A stretch of DNA of 64,000 nucleotides, taken from positions 372,001-436,000 of the forward strand of contig JAPPLJ010000030.1 of the NCBI GenBank assembly GCA_028819475.1, written 5' to 3'. The notes beneath the pieces were generated by a model, which had not been told where the DNA came from, did no database searches, and saw only the letters and a program-made list of their open reading frames with translations. Every line of letters starts with the position of its first letter. Position 1 is the first letter of the stretch. Positions 7,789-15,541 of this stretch are shown one piece after another. Made by a program: the position numbers and the translations under genes. This stretch comes from Rhodospirillaceae bacterium (lineage in GTDB: Bacteria; Pseudomonadota; Alphaproteobacteria; Bin65).

Positions 7789-9207
7789 TCAGGTCGGCAG
7801 GGAATGCGCAACCCCTGCGATTGCGTCGAACGCGCCCGCGACATCCTCTTCCGCAGCGTCGAACTGCCCGGCGACGAACCGGATCGCCACCCGGCCGCCA
7901 TGGACGGTCTGGGTCAGGTAGATCGCGCCGTCGTCGTTGATCGCGTTGACCAGCCGCAGGTTAAGATCGTCCAGATCGTCTTCGGAAACGCCGTCCGGCG
8001 CATAGCGGAAGGAAAACAGCGACAGGACCGGCGCCGTGACGATTTCGAATCCGGGTTCCACCGCCAGCCGGGCGGCAAGAGCTTCGGTCCAGCGGACATG
8101 GTTGCGGATGCGGCGGCGCAGGCCGTCCAGGCCGTAGGCGCGCAGCAGGAACCAGACCTTGAGCGCGCGGAACCGCCGGCCGAGCGTGACCGACCATTCG
8201 CTGAAATTGACGATGCCGTCCCTGCCGTGGGTCCGGAGATATTCCGGCTGGATCGCCAGCGTGCGCACCAGCGTCTCCGGCGACCGGACAAAATGGGCCG
8301 AACATTCGACCGGCGCGCCGAGCCATTTGTGCGGATTGAGCACGATGCTGTCGGCCAGCTCCACGCCGTCCCAGAAATGCCGGTACTCCGGACAGATCAT
8401 GGCGGAACCGGCCCAGGCGGCGTCGACATGGCTGTAGAGGCCCTCCTGCGCCGCCACGGTGCAGACGGCGCGCACATCGTCCATCGCGCCGACCGAGGTG
8501 CCGCCGACGCAGACGACGATGCCGGCCGGCGTCATCCCCGCTGCCCGGTCGTCGCGGATCGCCCGTTTCAGCGCATCGACATCCATCGCCAGCGCCGCAT
8601 CGGTCGGCAGCTTGACCAGATTGTCCTGCCCGAGGCCGGCAACCCAGAGGGCCTTGTCGATCGAGCTGTGAGTCTGGTCCGAAGCGTAGATGCGCAATGG
8701 CGCCTTCCCGAACAGCCCCTCCCGGTTGCCCTGCCAGTCGAGGGCGCGCTCGCGCATGGTCAGCACGGCGCACAGGGTGGCGGTCGAGGCCGTATCCTGG
8801 AACACGCCCTTGAAATCCGCCGGCAGGCCGACCGCCTGGCGCAGCCAGTCGACCATTTTGATTTCCAGCTCGGTCGCTGCCGGCGAGGTCTGCCAGAGCA
8901 TGCATTGCGCCGCCATGGCGCCGGCGAGCTGCTCGGCGACCACCGCGGCGGGCGCGGCGTTGGACGGGAAATAGGCGAAGAAGCGCGGATGCTGCCAATG
9001 GGTCATGCCGCCGGGAATCAGCCGTTCGAAGTCGGCGAAGATGTCCGCCATGTCGTGGGCGGCTTCCGGCGGCGCATCGGCGATCGCGGCGCCAATCTCG
9101 CCGGGTGTCGTCTGCGCCCGCACCGGCCGGTCGCGCAACGTCTCGCGATAGTCGGCGCTCCAGTCCGCCGCCTTGTGCGACCAGTGGCGAAAATCGAAAT
9201 CGTCCAT
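7789..9207 (-). CDS. Pyridoxal-phosphate-dependent decarboxylase (aromatic-L-amino-acid decarboxylase family, group II)
   Basis: A protein of 472 residues, the usual size for this family. It starts MDDFDFRHWSHKAADWSADY. HPRFFAYFPSN (about 70) and the cofactor regions SHVDAAWAGSAM and LNPHKWLG are present; the Lys of NPHKW is the Schiff-base residue. It should decarboxylate an amino acid such as tryptophan, phenylalanine or DOPA, but the side-chain specificity cannot be read from the sequence. It heads a minus-strand run with an isomerase-like protein, a HigA-like regulator and an SDR-like protein, spaced 39 nt, 18 nt and -4 nt, so these are probably co-transcribed. Whether they form one pathway is not known. 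Confidence 0.92.
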   Translation of the reverse strand: MDDFDFRHWSHKAADWSADYRETLRDRPVRAQTTPGEIGAAIADAPPEAAHDMADIFADFERLIPGGMTHWQHPRFFAYFPSNAAPAAVVAEQLAGAMAAQCMLWQTSPAATELEIKMVDWLRQAVGLPADFKGVFQDTASTATLCAVLTMRERALDWQGNREGLFGKAPLRIYASDQTHSSIDKALWVAGLGQDNLVKLPTDAALAMDVDALKRAIRDDRAAGMTPAGIVVCVGGTSVGAMDDVRAVCTVAAQEGLYSHVDAAWAGSAMICPEYRHFWDGVELADSIVLNPHKWLGAPVECSAHFVRSPETLVRTLAIQPEYLRTHGRDGIVNFSEWSVTLGRRFRALKVWFLLRAYGLDGLRRRIRNHVRWTEALAARLAVEPGFEIVTAPVLSLFSFRYAPDGVSEDDLDDLNLRLVNAINDDGAIYLTQTVHGGRVAIRFVAGQFDAAEEDVAGAFDAIAGVAHSLPT

Positions 9208-9315
9208 ATCGAATTCCTGGGTCGGTATCCCGTCGAACTTGCGCCCGTCCGGGGCAGGCCGGATGCCGGATCGAAGCCGTGCAGATTACGCCCGGCGGCG
9301 GAACCGTGGCAGCGT

Positions 9316-9384
9316 TCAGATCAGCACGCAGGTCGCGACCAGCCCGAGCAGGCAGAACAGCAGAAACATGAACATCCAGGGCAT
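9316..9384 (-). CDS. Possible 22-residue membrane peptide
   Basis: In the gap between the M24 protein and the decarboxylase the minus strand carries a 22-codon frame. It begins MPWMFMFLLFCLLGLV and ends in TCVLI. Almost every residue is hydrophobic, so the product would be a single membrane span with two Cys. It lies 21 nt after the stop of the upstream M24 gene. There is no convincing Shine-Dalgarno sequence, and a hydrophobic frame this short can arise by chance. Recorded as a candidate only. Confidence 0.3.
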   Translation of the reverse strand: MPWMFMFLLFCLLGLVATCVLI

Positions 9385-9405
9385 CGGCCGGCTACTTCAC
9401 GACCA

Positions 9406-10557
9406 CTATTTCACGACGAGGTTGAGCGGCGCCCCGGTCAGCGCCTCGCACCCCGTCCCGGTGACGGCCACGGTCTGGCCGGTCGTCATGGCAAGGCCGG
9501 CGTCCGAATCGAAGATGATGATGTGGATGAAGAAGACCATGCCGGGCGCAGCCTCCACGGCATTGCCGTGGAAGAACATCGGCCAGTCCATCCAGATCGG
9601 CGCAAAGGTGGCCCCGAGGGAATAGCCGCAGGCGTTGAGCCGGTGCGCCTGCATGCCGGCCGCATCGATCACCCGTGCATGGGCGTCGAACACCTCGCCC
9701 ACCGACCGGCCGGGCCGGAGCGCGTCCCTTGCGGCGTCGAGCGCCTCGACGGCGACCTTGTGCATTTCGACCTGCCGGGCCGGCGGCGCGCCGATGCACA
9801 GGGTGCGCATCAGGCAGGCGTGATAGCGCCGGTAGACGCCGGCGAATTCCAGGGTGAGCTGGTCCTGCGCATCCAGGTGCCGCCGGCCGGTGAAATAGCG
9901 GCACAGCAGCGCCTGCGGCCCGGAGCCGACGATGAATTCGTTGCCGGGATAGTCGCCGCCGCCGCGGAAGACCGCGCCCTGCATCGCGGCCAGGATATCG
10001 CCTTCGAAGGCGCCGGGTTCGGCGAGGTCGACCGCCGCCGCCCAGGCCGCGTCGGCCAGCTCCGCGGCGCGGCGGACATAGCCCATCTCCGCGGGGCTCT
10101 TGATCAGCCGCAGCCGGCTGACCAGCCGCGACGCATCTTCCAGCGTGCAGAACCCGTCCATCGCAGCCTCGACGGCGCGCCCGTTATTGGCGGTGAGACC
10201 GTAGGCCTCCCACTCCACGCCGAGGCGCCTGCCGCGGCAGCCATGTTCGTCCAGAATTGCGCGCAGTTGTTCCGCCGGGCCGGCGTCGGGCAGGTCGACC
10301 CAGATGCGGATGTCCTCGATGACGGACGTCTGTTGCGCCTGGCGCAGGTCGGGCGCGCGGGTGAGCAGCGTCATCGTGCCGTCCGCGCCGAGATAGAGGC
10401 ACTGGAAAAAGACGAAGCCGAAGGTGTCGTAGCCGGTCAGCCAGAACATCGATTCCTGGCGGAAGCACAGCAGGCCGTCCAAGCCGGCCTCGGCCATCGC
10501 CGCGCAGGTCCGCCGCCGCCGGTCGGCCAGTTCGGCTTCGGAGAAATGCAGCGGCAT
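9406..10557 (-). CDS. M24 (creatinase/Xaa-Pro aminopeptidase-like) family hydrolase with the metal ligands replaced
   Basis: A protein of 383 residues with an N-terminal creatinase domain (about 1-135, including FRQESMFWLTGYDTFGF) and a C-terminal pita-bread domain. In metal-dependent M24 enzymes the second domain carries D, D, H, E and E ligands. Here the aligned segments read LEFAGVYRRYHACLMRT, GYSLGATFAPIWMD, VFFIHIII and GLAMTTGQTVAV, so none of the five seems kept. Metal-free creatinase shows the same loss. It is therefore more likely a creatinase- or ectoine-hydrolase-like amidinohydrolase/hydrolase than a peptidase; the substrate is unknown. The ATG at 10557 overlaps the pgeF stop by one base (TAATG). 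Confidence 0.85.
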   Translation of the reverse strand: MPLHFSEAELADRRRRTCAAMAEAGLDGLLCFRQESMFWLTGYDTFGFVFFQCLYLGADGTMTLLTRAPDLRQAQQTSVIEDIRIWVDLPDAGPAEQLRAILDEHGCRGRRLGVEWEAYGLTANNGRAVEAAMDGFCTLEDASRLVSRLRLIKSPAEMGYVRRAAELADAAWAAAVDLAEPGAFEGDILAAMQGAVFRGGGDYPGNEFIVGSGPQALLCRYFTGRRHLDAQDQLTLEFAGVYRRYHACLMRTLCIGAPPARQVEMHKVAVEALDAARDALRPGRSVGEVFDAHARVIDAAGMQAHRLNACGYSLGATFAPIWMDWPMFFHGNAVEAAPGMVFFIHIIIFDSDAGLAMTTGQTVAVTGTGCEALTGAPLNLVVK

Positions 10558-11345
10558 TATCCGGCGTCCCCGGTCAGGCAGATCGCCGAGACGTTGCGGC
10601 CGTAATCCCGATGGCCGCGATGGGTGTTGCGCCGGAAGCTGAACAGCCGGTCGGGGTCGGCATAGGTATCGAGCCCGGTGTCGTACACGGCGGCGAGGCC
10701 GGCGGCCTCCAGCTGCGCAACGATGTAGCCGCCCAGGTCGAATTGGTGATGTCCCGGCCTGGCGCCGGTCTCGAAGAAGCGTGCATTGTCCGGGTCCTGC
10801 TCGAAAAATGGCGCGGGGAACTCCGGGCCGACTTCGTAAGAGGCCTGCCGGATGCAGGGCCCCAGCGCCGCGACGGTCTGCGACCGGTCGGCGCCCAGCC
10901 TTTCCATCGCCGCGACCGCGTTCGGCAGCACGCCGGCAAGGGCGCCTTTCCATCCGGCGTGGGCTGCGCCGACCACCCCGGCTTCGGCGTCGGCGAGCAG
11001 GACAGGCCCGCAATCCGCCGCCAGCACGCCGAGCCCGATGCCCGGCCGGTCCGTCACCATGGCGTCGCAGCGCGGGCGGGTCTCGCGGGTCCAGGGCTCA
11101 GAAACCGTCACGGTCCGGTCGCTGTGGCACTGGAATGCCGACACGAGAGCGCTTTCTTCGACCTCCAGTTCACCGGCCACGCGGCGCCGGTTTTCCGCGA
11201 CCGCGCCGGGGTCGTCGCCGGACCCCTGCCCGCCGTTCAGCGAGGCATAGATGCCGGCGCTGACTCCGCCCCGGCTGCCGAAAAAGCCGTAGCGGATGCC
11301 GGGCAGCCCCTCGAACGGTGGCACGGAAGCAACGGTCAGGGACAT
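10557..11345 (-). CDS. pgeF: Peptidoglycan editing factor PgeF (YfiH / laccase-domain)
   Basis: A protein of 262 residues, the usual length. It shows the family's zinc/copper site elements: QCHSDRTVTV (about 90), LAADCGPVLLAD (about 130) and VGAAHAGWKGAL, followed by LGPCIRQASYEVGPEF. PgeF removes mis-incorporated L-Ser-containing precursors during cell-wall synthesis; family members also show purine nucleoside phosphorylase activity in vitro. The ATG at 11345 (MSLTVASVPPFEGLPGIRYG) is chosen; a longer open frame to 12854 is only the antisense-phase shadow of glnT. It lies 35 nt after the glnT stop. In related genomes I remember it beside midA and lgt; here glnT and a palindromic repeat lie between. 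Confidence 0.93.
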   Translation of the reverse strand: MSLTVASVPPFEGLPGIRYGFFGSRGGVSAGIYASLNGGQGSGDDPGAVAENRRRVAGELEVEESALVSAFQCHSDRTVTVSEPWTRETRPRCDAMVTDRPGIGLGVLAADCGPVLLADAEAGVVGAAHAGWKGALAGVLPNAVAAMERLGADRSQTVAALGPCIRQASYEVGPEFPAPFFEQDPDNARFFETGARPGHHQFDLGGYIVAQLEAAGLAAVYDTGLDTYADPDRLFSFRRNTHRGHRDYGRNVSAICLTGDAG

Positions 11346-11380
11346 GCGGGCGCAGGCCCGTTCCGCCTCAGCAATCGGCC

Positions 11381-12688
11381 TCAGCAATCGAGGGTGTTGC
11401 GCCGCTCCCAGTCCGAGATGGCGCCGGCGTATTCGTTCCATTCCCCGGTCTTGAGCTTGACGTAGCTCTTGACGAAGCTCTCTCCGAAACCGGCGCGCAC
11501 GACCTTGTCGCGCTCGAACAGGCGCAGCGCATCGAGCAGGTTGAGCGGCAGCCTGCGCGCGCCGCGCAGCTTGTGGCCCTCGGCGTAGAGGTCGAGGTCG
11601 GTGCGCTTGCCGGGATCGCGCGCATTCTCGATGCCGTCGAGCCCGGCGACGACGATGCCCGCCTGCAGCAGGTAGGGATTGGCCGAGCCGTCCATGAGGC
11701 GCAGCTCGAAGCGCCCGGCGTCGGGAATCCGCACCATGGTCGTGCGGTTGTTGCCGCCATAGGCGACCATGTTGGGCGACCATGTCGCGCCCGACAGGGT
11801 GACCGGCGCGTTGATGCGCTTGTAGCTGTTCACCGTCGGGTTCCAGATCGCGCACAGCGCCGGCGCGTTGTGGACGATGCCGCCGAGGAAATTGTACGCG
11901 AGCGCGGACAGGCCGAACCCCTCGTCCGCGTCGTCGAAAAGGTTGGTCTCGCCGGCGTCGTCCCAGAAGGAAATGTGCGCGTGGCAGCCGTTGCCGGTCA
12001 GGTTGGGGAAGGGCTTGGGCATGAAGGTCGCGCGCAGCCCGTGCTTCTCGGCGATCGACTTGACCATGAATTTGAAAAAGACGTGGCGGTCGGCCGTCAC
12101 AAGGGCGTCGTCGTAGCTCCAGTTCATCTCGAACTGGCCGTTGGCGTCTTCGTGGTCGTTCTGGTAGGGCCCCCAGCCGAGGCTCAGCATGGCGTCGCAG
12201 ATCTCGGAGACGACGTCGTAGCGGCGCATCAGGGCCGACTGATCGTAGCAGGGCTTGGCCTGGATATCGAGCGGGTCGGAAATCGCCTCGCCGTCGGGCG
12301 TCACAATGAAATATTCCGCTTCGACGCCGGTCTTGACACGGTAGCCCATCTGCCGCGCCGCCGCCAGCCTGCCCTTGAGCAGCAGCCGCGGCGTATCCCG
12401 CATCGGCTCGCCCTCCATCCAGCAATCGCCGGCGAGCCAGCCGATCTCCGGCTTCCACGGTAGCTGGATCAGGCTGCCGGGATCGGGCTTGACCAGCATG
12501 TCGGGCTCGGCGGGGGACGAGTCGAGCCACGCGGCGAAGGCGGCGAAACCGGCGCCTTCCTCCTGCATGTCCGCGATGGCTTCGGCGGGGACGAGCTTGG
12601 CCCGCAGCACGCCGAACAGGTCCACGAAGCTGATCAGGAAATAGCGGATTTCCTTCTGTTTTGCGGTCTCGGCAAGATTGACGGCCAT
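11381..12688 (-). CDS. glnT: Type III glutamine synthetase-like ligase (GlnT family)
   Basis: A protein of 435 residues, exactly the rhizobial GlnT size. It has the beta-grasp start (RYFLISFVDLFGVLRAKLVP) and the catalytic barrel: GVEAEYFIV with the metal-binding Glu, NDHEDANGQFEMNW, NGCHAHISFW with the ATP/Glu-binding His, and NNRTTMVRIP and RFELRLMDGSANPYL near the C-terminus. It ligates ammonium, or in some members methylamine, to glutamate with ATP. The ATG at 12688 follows a strong Shine-Dalgarno sequence (AGGAGGAGG). The 160 nt upstream to the palindromic repeat hold no recognisable sigma-54 site or clear -35/-10 pair. It sits between pgeF and midA, which suggests insertion into that gene order. 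Confidence 0.9.
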   Translation of the reverse strand: MAVNLAETAKQKEIRYFLISFVDLFGVLRAKLVPAEAIADMQEEGAGFAAFAAWLDSSPAEPDMLVKPDPGSLIQLPWKPEIGWLAGDCWMEGEPMRDTPRLLLKGRLAAARQMGYRVKTGVEAEYFIVTPDGEAISDPLDIQAKPCYDQSALMRRYDVVSEICDAMLSLGWGPYQNDHEDANGQFEMNWSYDDALVTADRHVFFKFMVKSIAEKHGLRATFMPKPFPNLTGNGCHAHISFWDDAGETNLFDDADEGFGLSALAYNFLGGIVHNAPALCAIWNPTVNSYKRINAPVTLSGATWSPNMVAYGGNNRTTMVRIPDAGRFELRLMDGSANPYLLQAGIVVAGLDGIENARDPGKRTDLDLYAEGHKLRGARRLPLNLLDALRLFERDKVVRAGFGESFVKSYVKLKTGEWNEYAGAISDWERRNTLDC

Positions 12689-12848
12689 CGCTCCATCCTC
12701 CTCCTGTCCCGGGGCCGGCCGGGGCGCTCGCCGCGCCCGGCCGCCGGTCGAAGGATGTTGCCGAAATTCGGCGCGATATGCAAACCGGCGAAGGCGCGCG
12801 TAGTGACTCAACTTGATTTGCGACGCTGGACCGAATCCATTCGTTCCC

Positions 12849-12981
12849 CGTCATTTCGACCGGAGCGGCGCAGCCGCGTAGCGGAGAAATCTTTCCGGAA
12901 CAATGCTTGGGACCAGGCTTCGCAGATGAAAGATTTCTCCGCTACGCCCCGGATAAATCCGAGGCTTCGGTCGAAATGACG
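12849..12981. repeat. Palindromic intergenic repeat, copy R1 (subfamily 1, arm A on the left)
   Basis: A 133-bp imperfect inverted repeat in the 376-nt gap between midA and glnT. The outer ends are CGTCATTTCGACCG and its complement; the inner ends are GAGAAATCTTTC and GAAAGATTTCTC around an unpaired centre. The two arms differ in their middle: the left has GCGGCGCAGCCGCG (arm A), the right has CCCCGGATAAATCCGAGG (arm B), each itself a small palindrome. Folded RNA or DNA would form a branched hairpin. Copy R3 (16147-16279) is the same element in the opposite orientation. No transposase lies nearby. The rest of the gap (12689-12848 and 12982-13064) shows nothing further. Confidence 0.85.
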
Positions 12982-13064
12982 GAGAGGGAATCGACTCTGG
13001 CCGCCACGAAAAGTCAATCCGAGACACTACCAAGCGGCGCGCCGCGAACTGCCGCCGAAGGCGT

Positions 13065-14213
13065 CTAGGGCGGAAACCCGGGCAGCGCGGCGCAGGACGG
13101 CGCGGTGACCGCCATTGCCTTGAAGGCCGTTCCCATCGCGGCCGGATCGATCAGCCGGTCGATGGCGGTGTCGATGATGGCGGCGTCTTCCGCCGAAGCC
13201 GAAGCCTTGAGTGCCGTCCGGCGGGCTTCGATCCCCAGCGACCGGAGAAAGGCGGCCTGCCCGACCGGGCCCAGGACGGCGGCGCCCTCGGTTCCCGCCG
13301 CTTCGCAGAGTCGGGCGAAATCGACATCGACGCTCAGGTCGGTCTCGCCGGCCCCGTCCAGCGGATCGACCAGCCGGTGCCCCCGGATGCCGCGGAGCGT
13401 CGACCTTCCGGCAGGCAGGTTGCCGCCATAATCGATCAGCAACGCGGCACCGCCGGCTGCAACGAGCCGCCGCGCCAGGTCGCGAACGAAAGCGAGCGCA
13501 TCCGGCTGTATTTCCCCGATCGCGCCGGGTTCGGCTTTTGCCGGCAGCGACAGGCCGGACGCCGCGACGGCATCGGCCGGATTGTCGCCGGCGGCGAAGA
13601 CCAGCCGGCCGGCTTCGGACCCGGATTCGGACCCGGATTCTGACCCCGATTCAGACCCCAATTCAGACCCCAGTTCAGACAGGGCCACCGTCCGCTCGCG
13701 CCAGCCGTCCGGCGTCATGACGAACTGCCGGGCCGGCAGGGCATCGAGAAACTCGTTGGCAACCAGGAACACCGGGCCTTCCGGCAGCCCGTCCAGCCGC
13801 TCGATCCAGACCGGCGCCGCCCCGGCCAGGGCCTTCGCCTGGACGGCGCGCAACGTCGCGTTGCTCTCGATCAGGTGAAGGCGCGCGGCAGCGGCGAAAC
13901 CGGGAACGACATGCCGGATCGCCCGCAGGGCATCGGCCATCAGCGCACTCCGCCCGGGGCCGGCCTCGCACAGGATACAGGGATCGGGTCGCCCGGCCCG
14001 CTCCCAGGCTTCCGCCGCCCAAAGGCCAACCAGTTCCCCGAAGACCTGGCTGATTTCCGGTGCGGTGATGAAGTCGCCGCCGCGCCCGATCGCCGCCGCC
14101 TGCCGGTAATATCCGTACTCGGGATGCTGCAGGGCGAGCGCCATGAACCGGAAGACCGGCATGGGCCCGCTCTGCGCGATCATGCGCCGGACCAGCCGGT
14201 CGAGCGGCGTCAC
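13065..14213 (-). CDS. SAM-dependent methyltransferase, MidA/NDUFAF7 (DUF185) family
   Basis: A protein of 382 residues from a GTG start at 14213 that overlaps the lgt stop (GTGA). The N-terminus reads VTPLDRLVRRMIAQSGPMPV. The family block HPEYGYYRQAAAIGRGGDFI is followed by TAPEISQVFGELVGLW, and the SAM site shows CEAGPGRSALMADALR. FLVANEFLDALPARQF is the DUF185 catalytic-region motif. Eukaryotic relatives methylate an arginine of the NDUFS2 subunit during complex I assembly. The bacterial role is probably similar but unproven. A Ser-Glu-Leu/Ser-Gly repeat (about 180-200) is encoded by 12-nt tandem units, an oddity in this family. Co-transcribed with lgt. Confidence 0.9.
   Translation of the reverse strand: MTPLDRLVRRMIAQSGPMPVFRFMALALQHPEYGYYRQAAAIGRGGDFITAPEISQVFGELVGLWAAEAWERAGRPDPCILCEAGPGRSALMADALRAIRHVVPGFAAAARLHLIESNATLRAVQAKALAGAAPVWIERLDGLPEGPVFLVANEFLDALPARQFVMTPDGWRERTVALSELGSELGSESGSESGSESGSEAGRLVFAAGDNPADAVAASGLSLPAKAEPGAIGEIQPDALAFVRDLARRLVAAGGAALLIDYGGNLPAGRSTLRGIRGHRLVDPLDGAGETDLSVDVDFARLCEAAGTEGAAVLGPVGQAAFLRSLGIEARRTALKASASAEDAAIIDTAIDRLIDPAAMGTAFKAMAVTAPSCAALPGFPP
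13614..13680 (-). repeat. 12-bp tandem repeat inside the midA-like gene
   Basis: Five full units and a partial sixth, each 12 nt, run within the coding sequence. On the plus strand two are TTCGGACCCGGA, the next are TTCTGACCCCGA, TTCAGACCCCAA and TTCAGACCCCAG, ending in TTCAGAC. They encode a run of Ser-Glu-(Leu or Ser)-Gly blocks. Because the unit is a multiple of three, copy-number change would keep the frame. The position looks like a surface loop between the methyltransferase core and the following strand. Confidence 0.85.
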
Positions 14214-15076
14214 CCTTTGTCCGCCGCCGGGTTGACGGCGACGGCCGCTCTTTTCCGGGCGCGCAGGATCAGCCAGACGCCCAGGGCGACCAGCGGCAGG
14301 GACAGCAGCTGGCCCATGGTGACGAAGCCGAACAGGAAACCGCTGCCGGGCAGGAAGGCGTCGGGCTGGCGGAAGAATTCGACGATGAACCGGGCGATGC
14401 CGTAGCCGGCGCAGAACAGGCCGGTCAATTCGCCGGGCCGGTCGAGGGCGCCCGTCCGCCGGCGCCACAGGTTGATGACGACGAACAGCAGCAGCCCTTC
14501 GAGAAAGGCCTCGTAGAGCTGCGACGGATGCCGCGGCAGCGGCCCGCCGCCCGGAAACACCATCGCCCAGGGCACGTCGCTCACCCGCCCCCAGAGTTCG
14601 CCGTTGATGAAATTGGCCAGCCGCCCGAGCAGCAGCCCCAGCGGCACGGCGCAGGCCGCGAGGTCGCCGGCGGAGAGCATGTCAATGCGCCGCTTGCGGC
14701 AGAACAGAACGATGGCGAGCGCCACGCCGATCAGCCCGCCATGGAATGCCATGCCGCCCTGCCACAAGGCGAGGATCCGTTCGGGGTTCTCCAGATAGAA
14801 GCCCGGTTTGTAGAAAATCACATAGCCGAGCCGGCCGCCGACGATCACGCCCAGCGTCGCCCAGAACATCAGGTCGTCGACCGCCCGGTCGTCCAAGGTC
14901 CGCGATCCGGCCCGCGATCCGGCCGGCCGTGTGCCGGCCAGGCGGCGCATGAACCACCAGGCGTAGGCCAGCCCGCCGACATAGGCCAACGCATACCACC
15001 GGATTTCGACCGGCCCGAGCCGGACCAGCACCGGATCGATCGACGGATAGGCAAGCGCGAGGAGGATCGGATCCAT
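14210..15076 (-). CDS. lgt: Prolipoprotein diacylglyceryl transferase
   Basis: A protein of 288 residues with seven or so membrane spans. Motifs include EIRWYALAYVGGLAYAWWF (the Arg/Tyr pair of the N-terminal region), the family signature GRLANFINGELWGRVSDVPW near residue 150, HPSQLYEAFLEG and the C-terminal RFIVEFFRQPDAFL. It transfers diacylglycerol from phosphatidylglycerol to the lipobox Cys of prolipoproteins in the inner membrane. The ATG at 15076 is chosen over an in-frame TTG at 15097. A likely promoter is about 150 nt upstream. A 12-nt doublet encodes the segment AGSRAGSR between spans 1 and 2. Confidence 0.95.
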   Translation of the reverse strand: MDPILLALAYPSIDPVLVRLGPVEIRWYALAYVGGLAYAWWFMRRLAGTRPAGSRAGSRTLDDRAVDDLMFWATLGVIVGGRLGYVIFYKPGFYLENPERILALWQGGMAFHGGLIGVALAIVLFCRKRRIDMLSAGDLAACAVPLGLLLGRLANFINGELWGRVSDVPWAMVFPGGGPLPRHPSQLYEAFLEGLLLFVVINLWRRRTGALDRPGELTGLFCAGYGIARFIVEFFRQPDAFLPGSGFLFGFVTMGQLLSLPLVALGVWLILRARKRAAVAVNPAADKG

Positions 15077-15222
15077 CGGCGGTCCGCAGCAGGGCAACAG
15101 GGGTCGTCGGCCGGTAACCTGCGGGTTGCGTCAGCCCGCACACCGCCATCCGGACGTTCGCCGGACAGACGGCGAGACGACCGAACCCGGCGACCGGACC
15201 CGGCAACCGGAATTGTGGACGC

Positions 15223-15251
15223 CTTATACGTTTGCGGCCGAACGGCGGCAA
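15223..15251 (-). promoter_or_regulatory. Candidate sigma-70 promoter for lgt-midA
   Basis: Read on the minus strand, TTGCCG (15251-15246) and TATAAG (15228-15223) are separated by 17 bp. The -35 matches consensus at four of six positions and the -10 at five. It would give a leader of about 140 nt before the lgt ATG. No experimental support. Confidence 0.4.
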
Positions 15252-15340
15252 TGTCCGGCCGTATCCGGTTCGGCATGCGGCGCCGGCGGGATGGCGCTTG
15301 GGCAGGCTATAGAATTTTCACCTATTTTATCACTTTTTTC

Positions 15341-15369
15341 TTGACATGCCAGTTTTTGTCTCCTATATC
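15341..15369 (+). promoter_or_regulatory. Strong orphan sigma-70 promoter
   Basis: TTGACA at 15341-15346 is a perfect -35, followed by 17 bp and TATATC at 15364-15369. The 40 bp upstream are unusually AT-rich for this genome, like an UP element. It points away from lgt, but no intact gene lies within 1 kb downstream. About 100 nt later there is a ribosome-binding site and ATG that run into a palindromic repeat. Confidence 0.6.
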
Positions 15370-15474
15370 GGCCCCTGTCAACGCCCGAGTTGCGCCCGAA
15401 ACGCATCCGGGAGTGCCCCACGGGCGGCCTTTCCGTTCAATCCAGCCGGCAATACACCGCGTCCCTCTTTAGGT

Positions 15475-15541
15475 AGGAGGATGCGGCATGACATTTCATG
15501 ACATATCCCGGGACCGTCACCCCGACCGACCGTCCCCTCAT
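15475..15541 (+). other. Ribosome-binding site and start codon of a lost or truncated gene
   Basis: AGGAGG (15475-15480) stands 7 nt before ATG at 15488. The frame reads MTFHDISRDRH and then enters repeat copy R2 and its truncated end. It stays open to 15889, but the composition after the first dozen codons is that of the repeat (Arg/Pro-rich) and resembles no protein I know. Together with the strong promoter at 15341, this looks like the remaining 5' end of an interrupted gene, or the leader of a small RNA. No function is assigned. Confidence 0.3.

Noticed and set aside
6910..10605. Plus-strand open frame of 1231 codons
   Set aside because: It runs antisense to four good minus-strand genes with clear motifs. 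Its product is Arg/Asp/Gln/Gly-rich without domains, as expected from high GC on the opposite strand.
12689..12848. Sigma-54 (-24/-12) promoter for glnT
   Set aside because: No GG...GC pair with the right spacing resembling TGGCAC-N5-TTGCA was found on the minus strand.
12755..13033. Short open frames on both strands across R1
   Set aside because: They arise from the palindromic repeat, which reads open in both directions and produces near-identical peptides.
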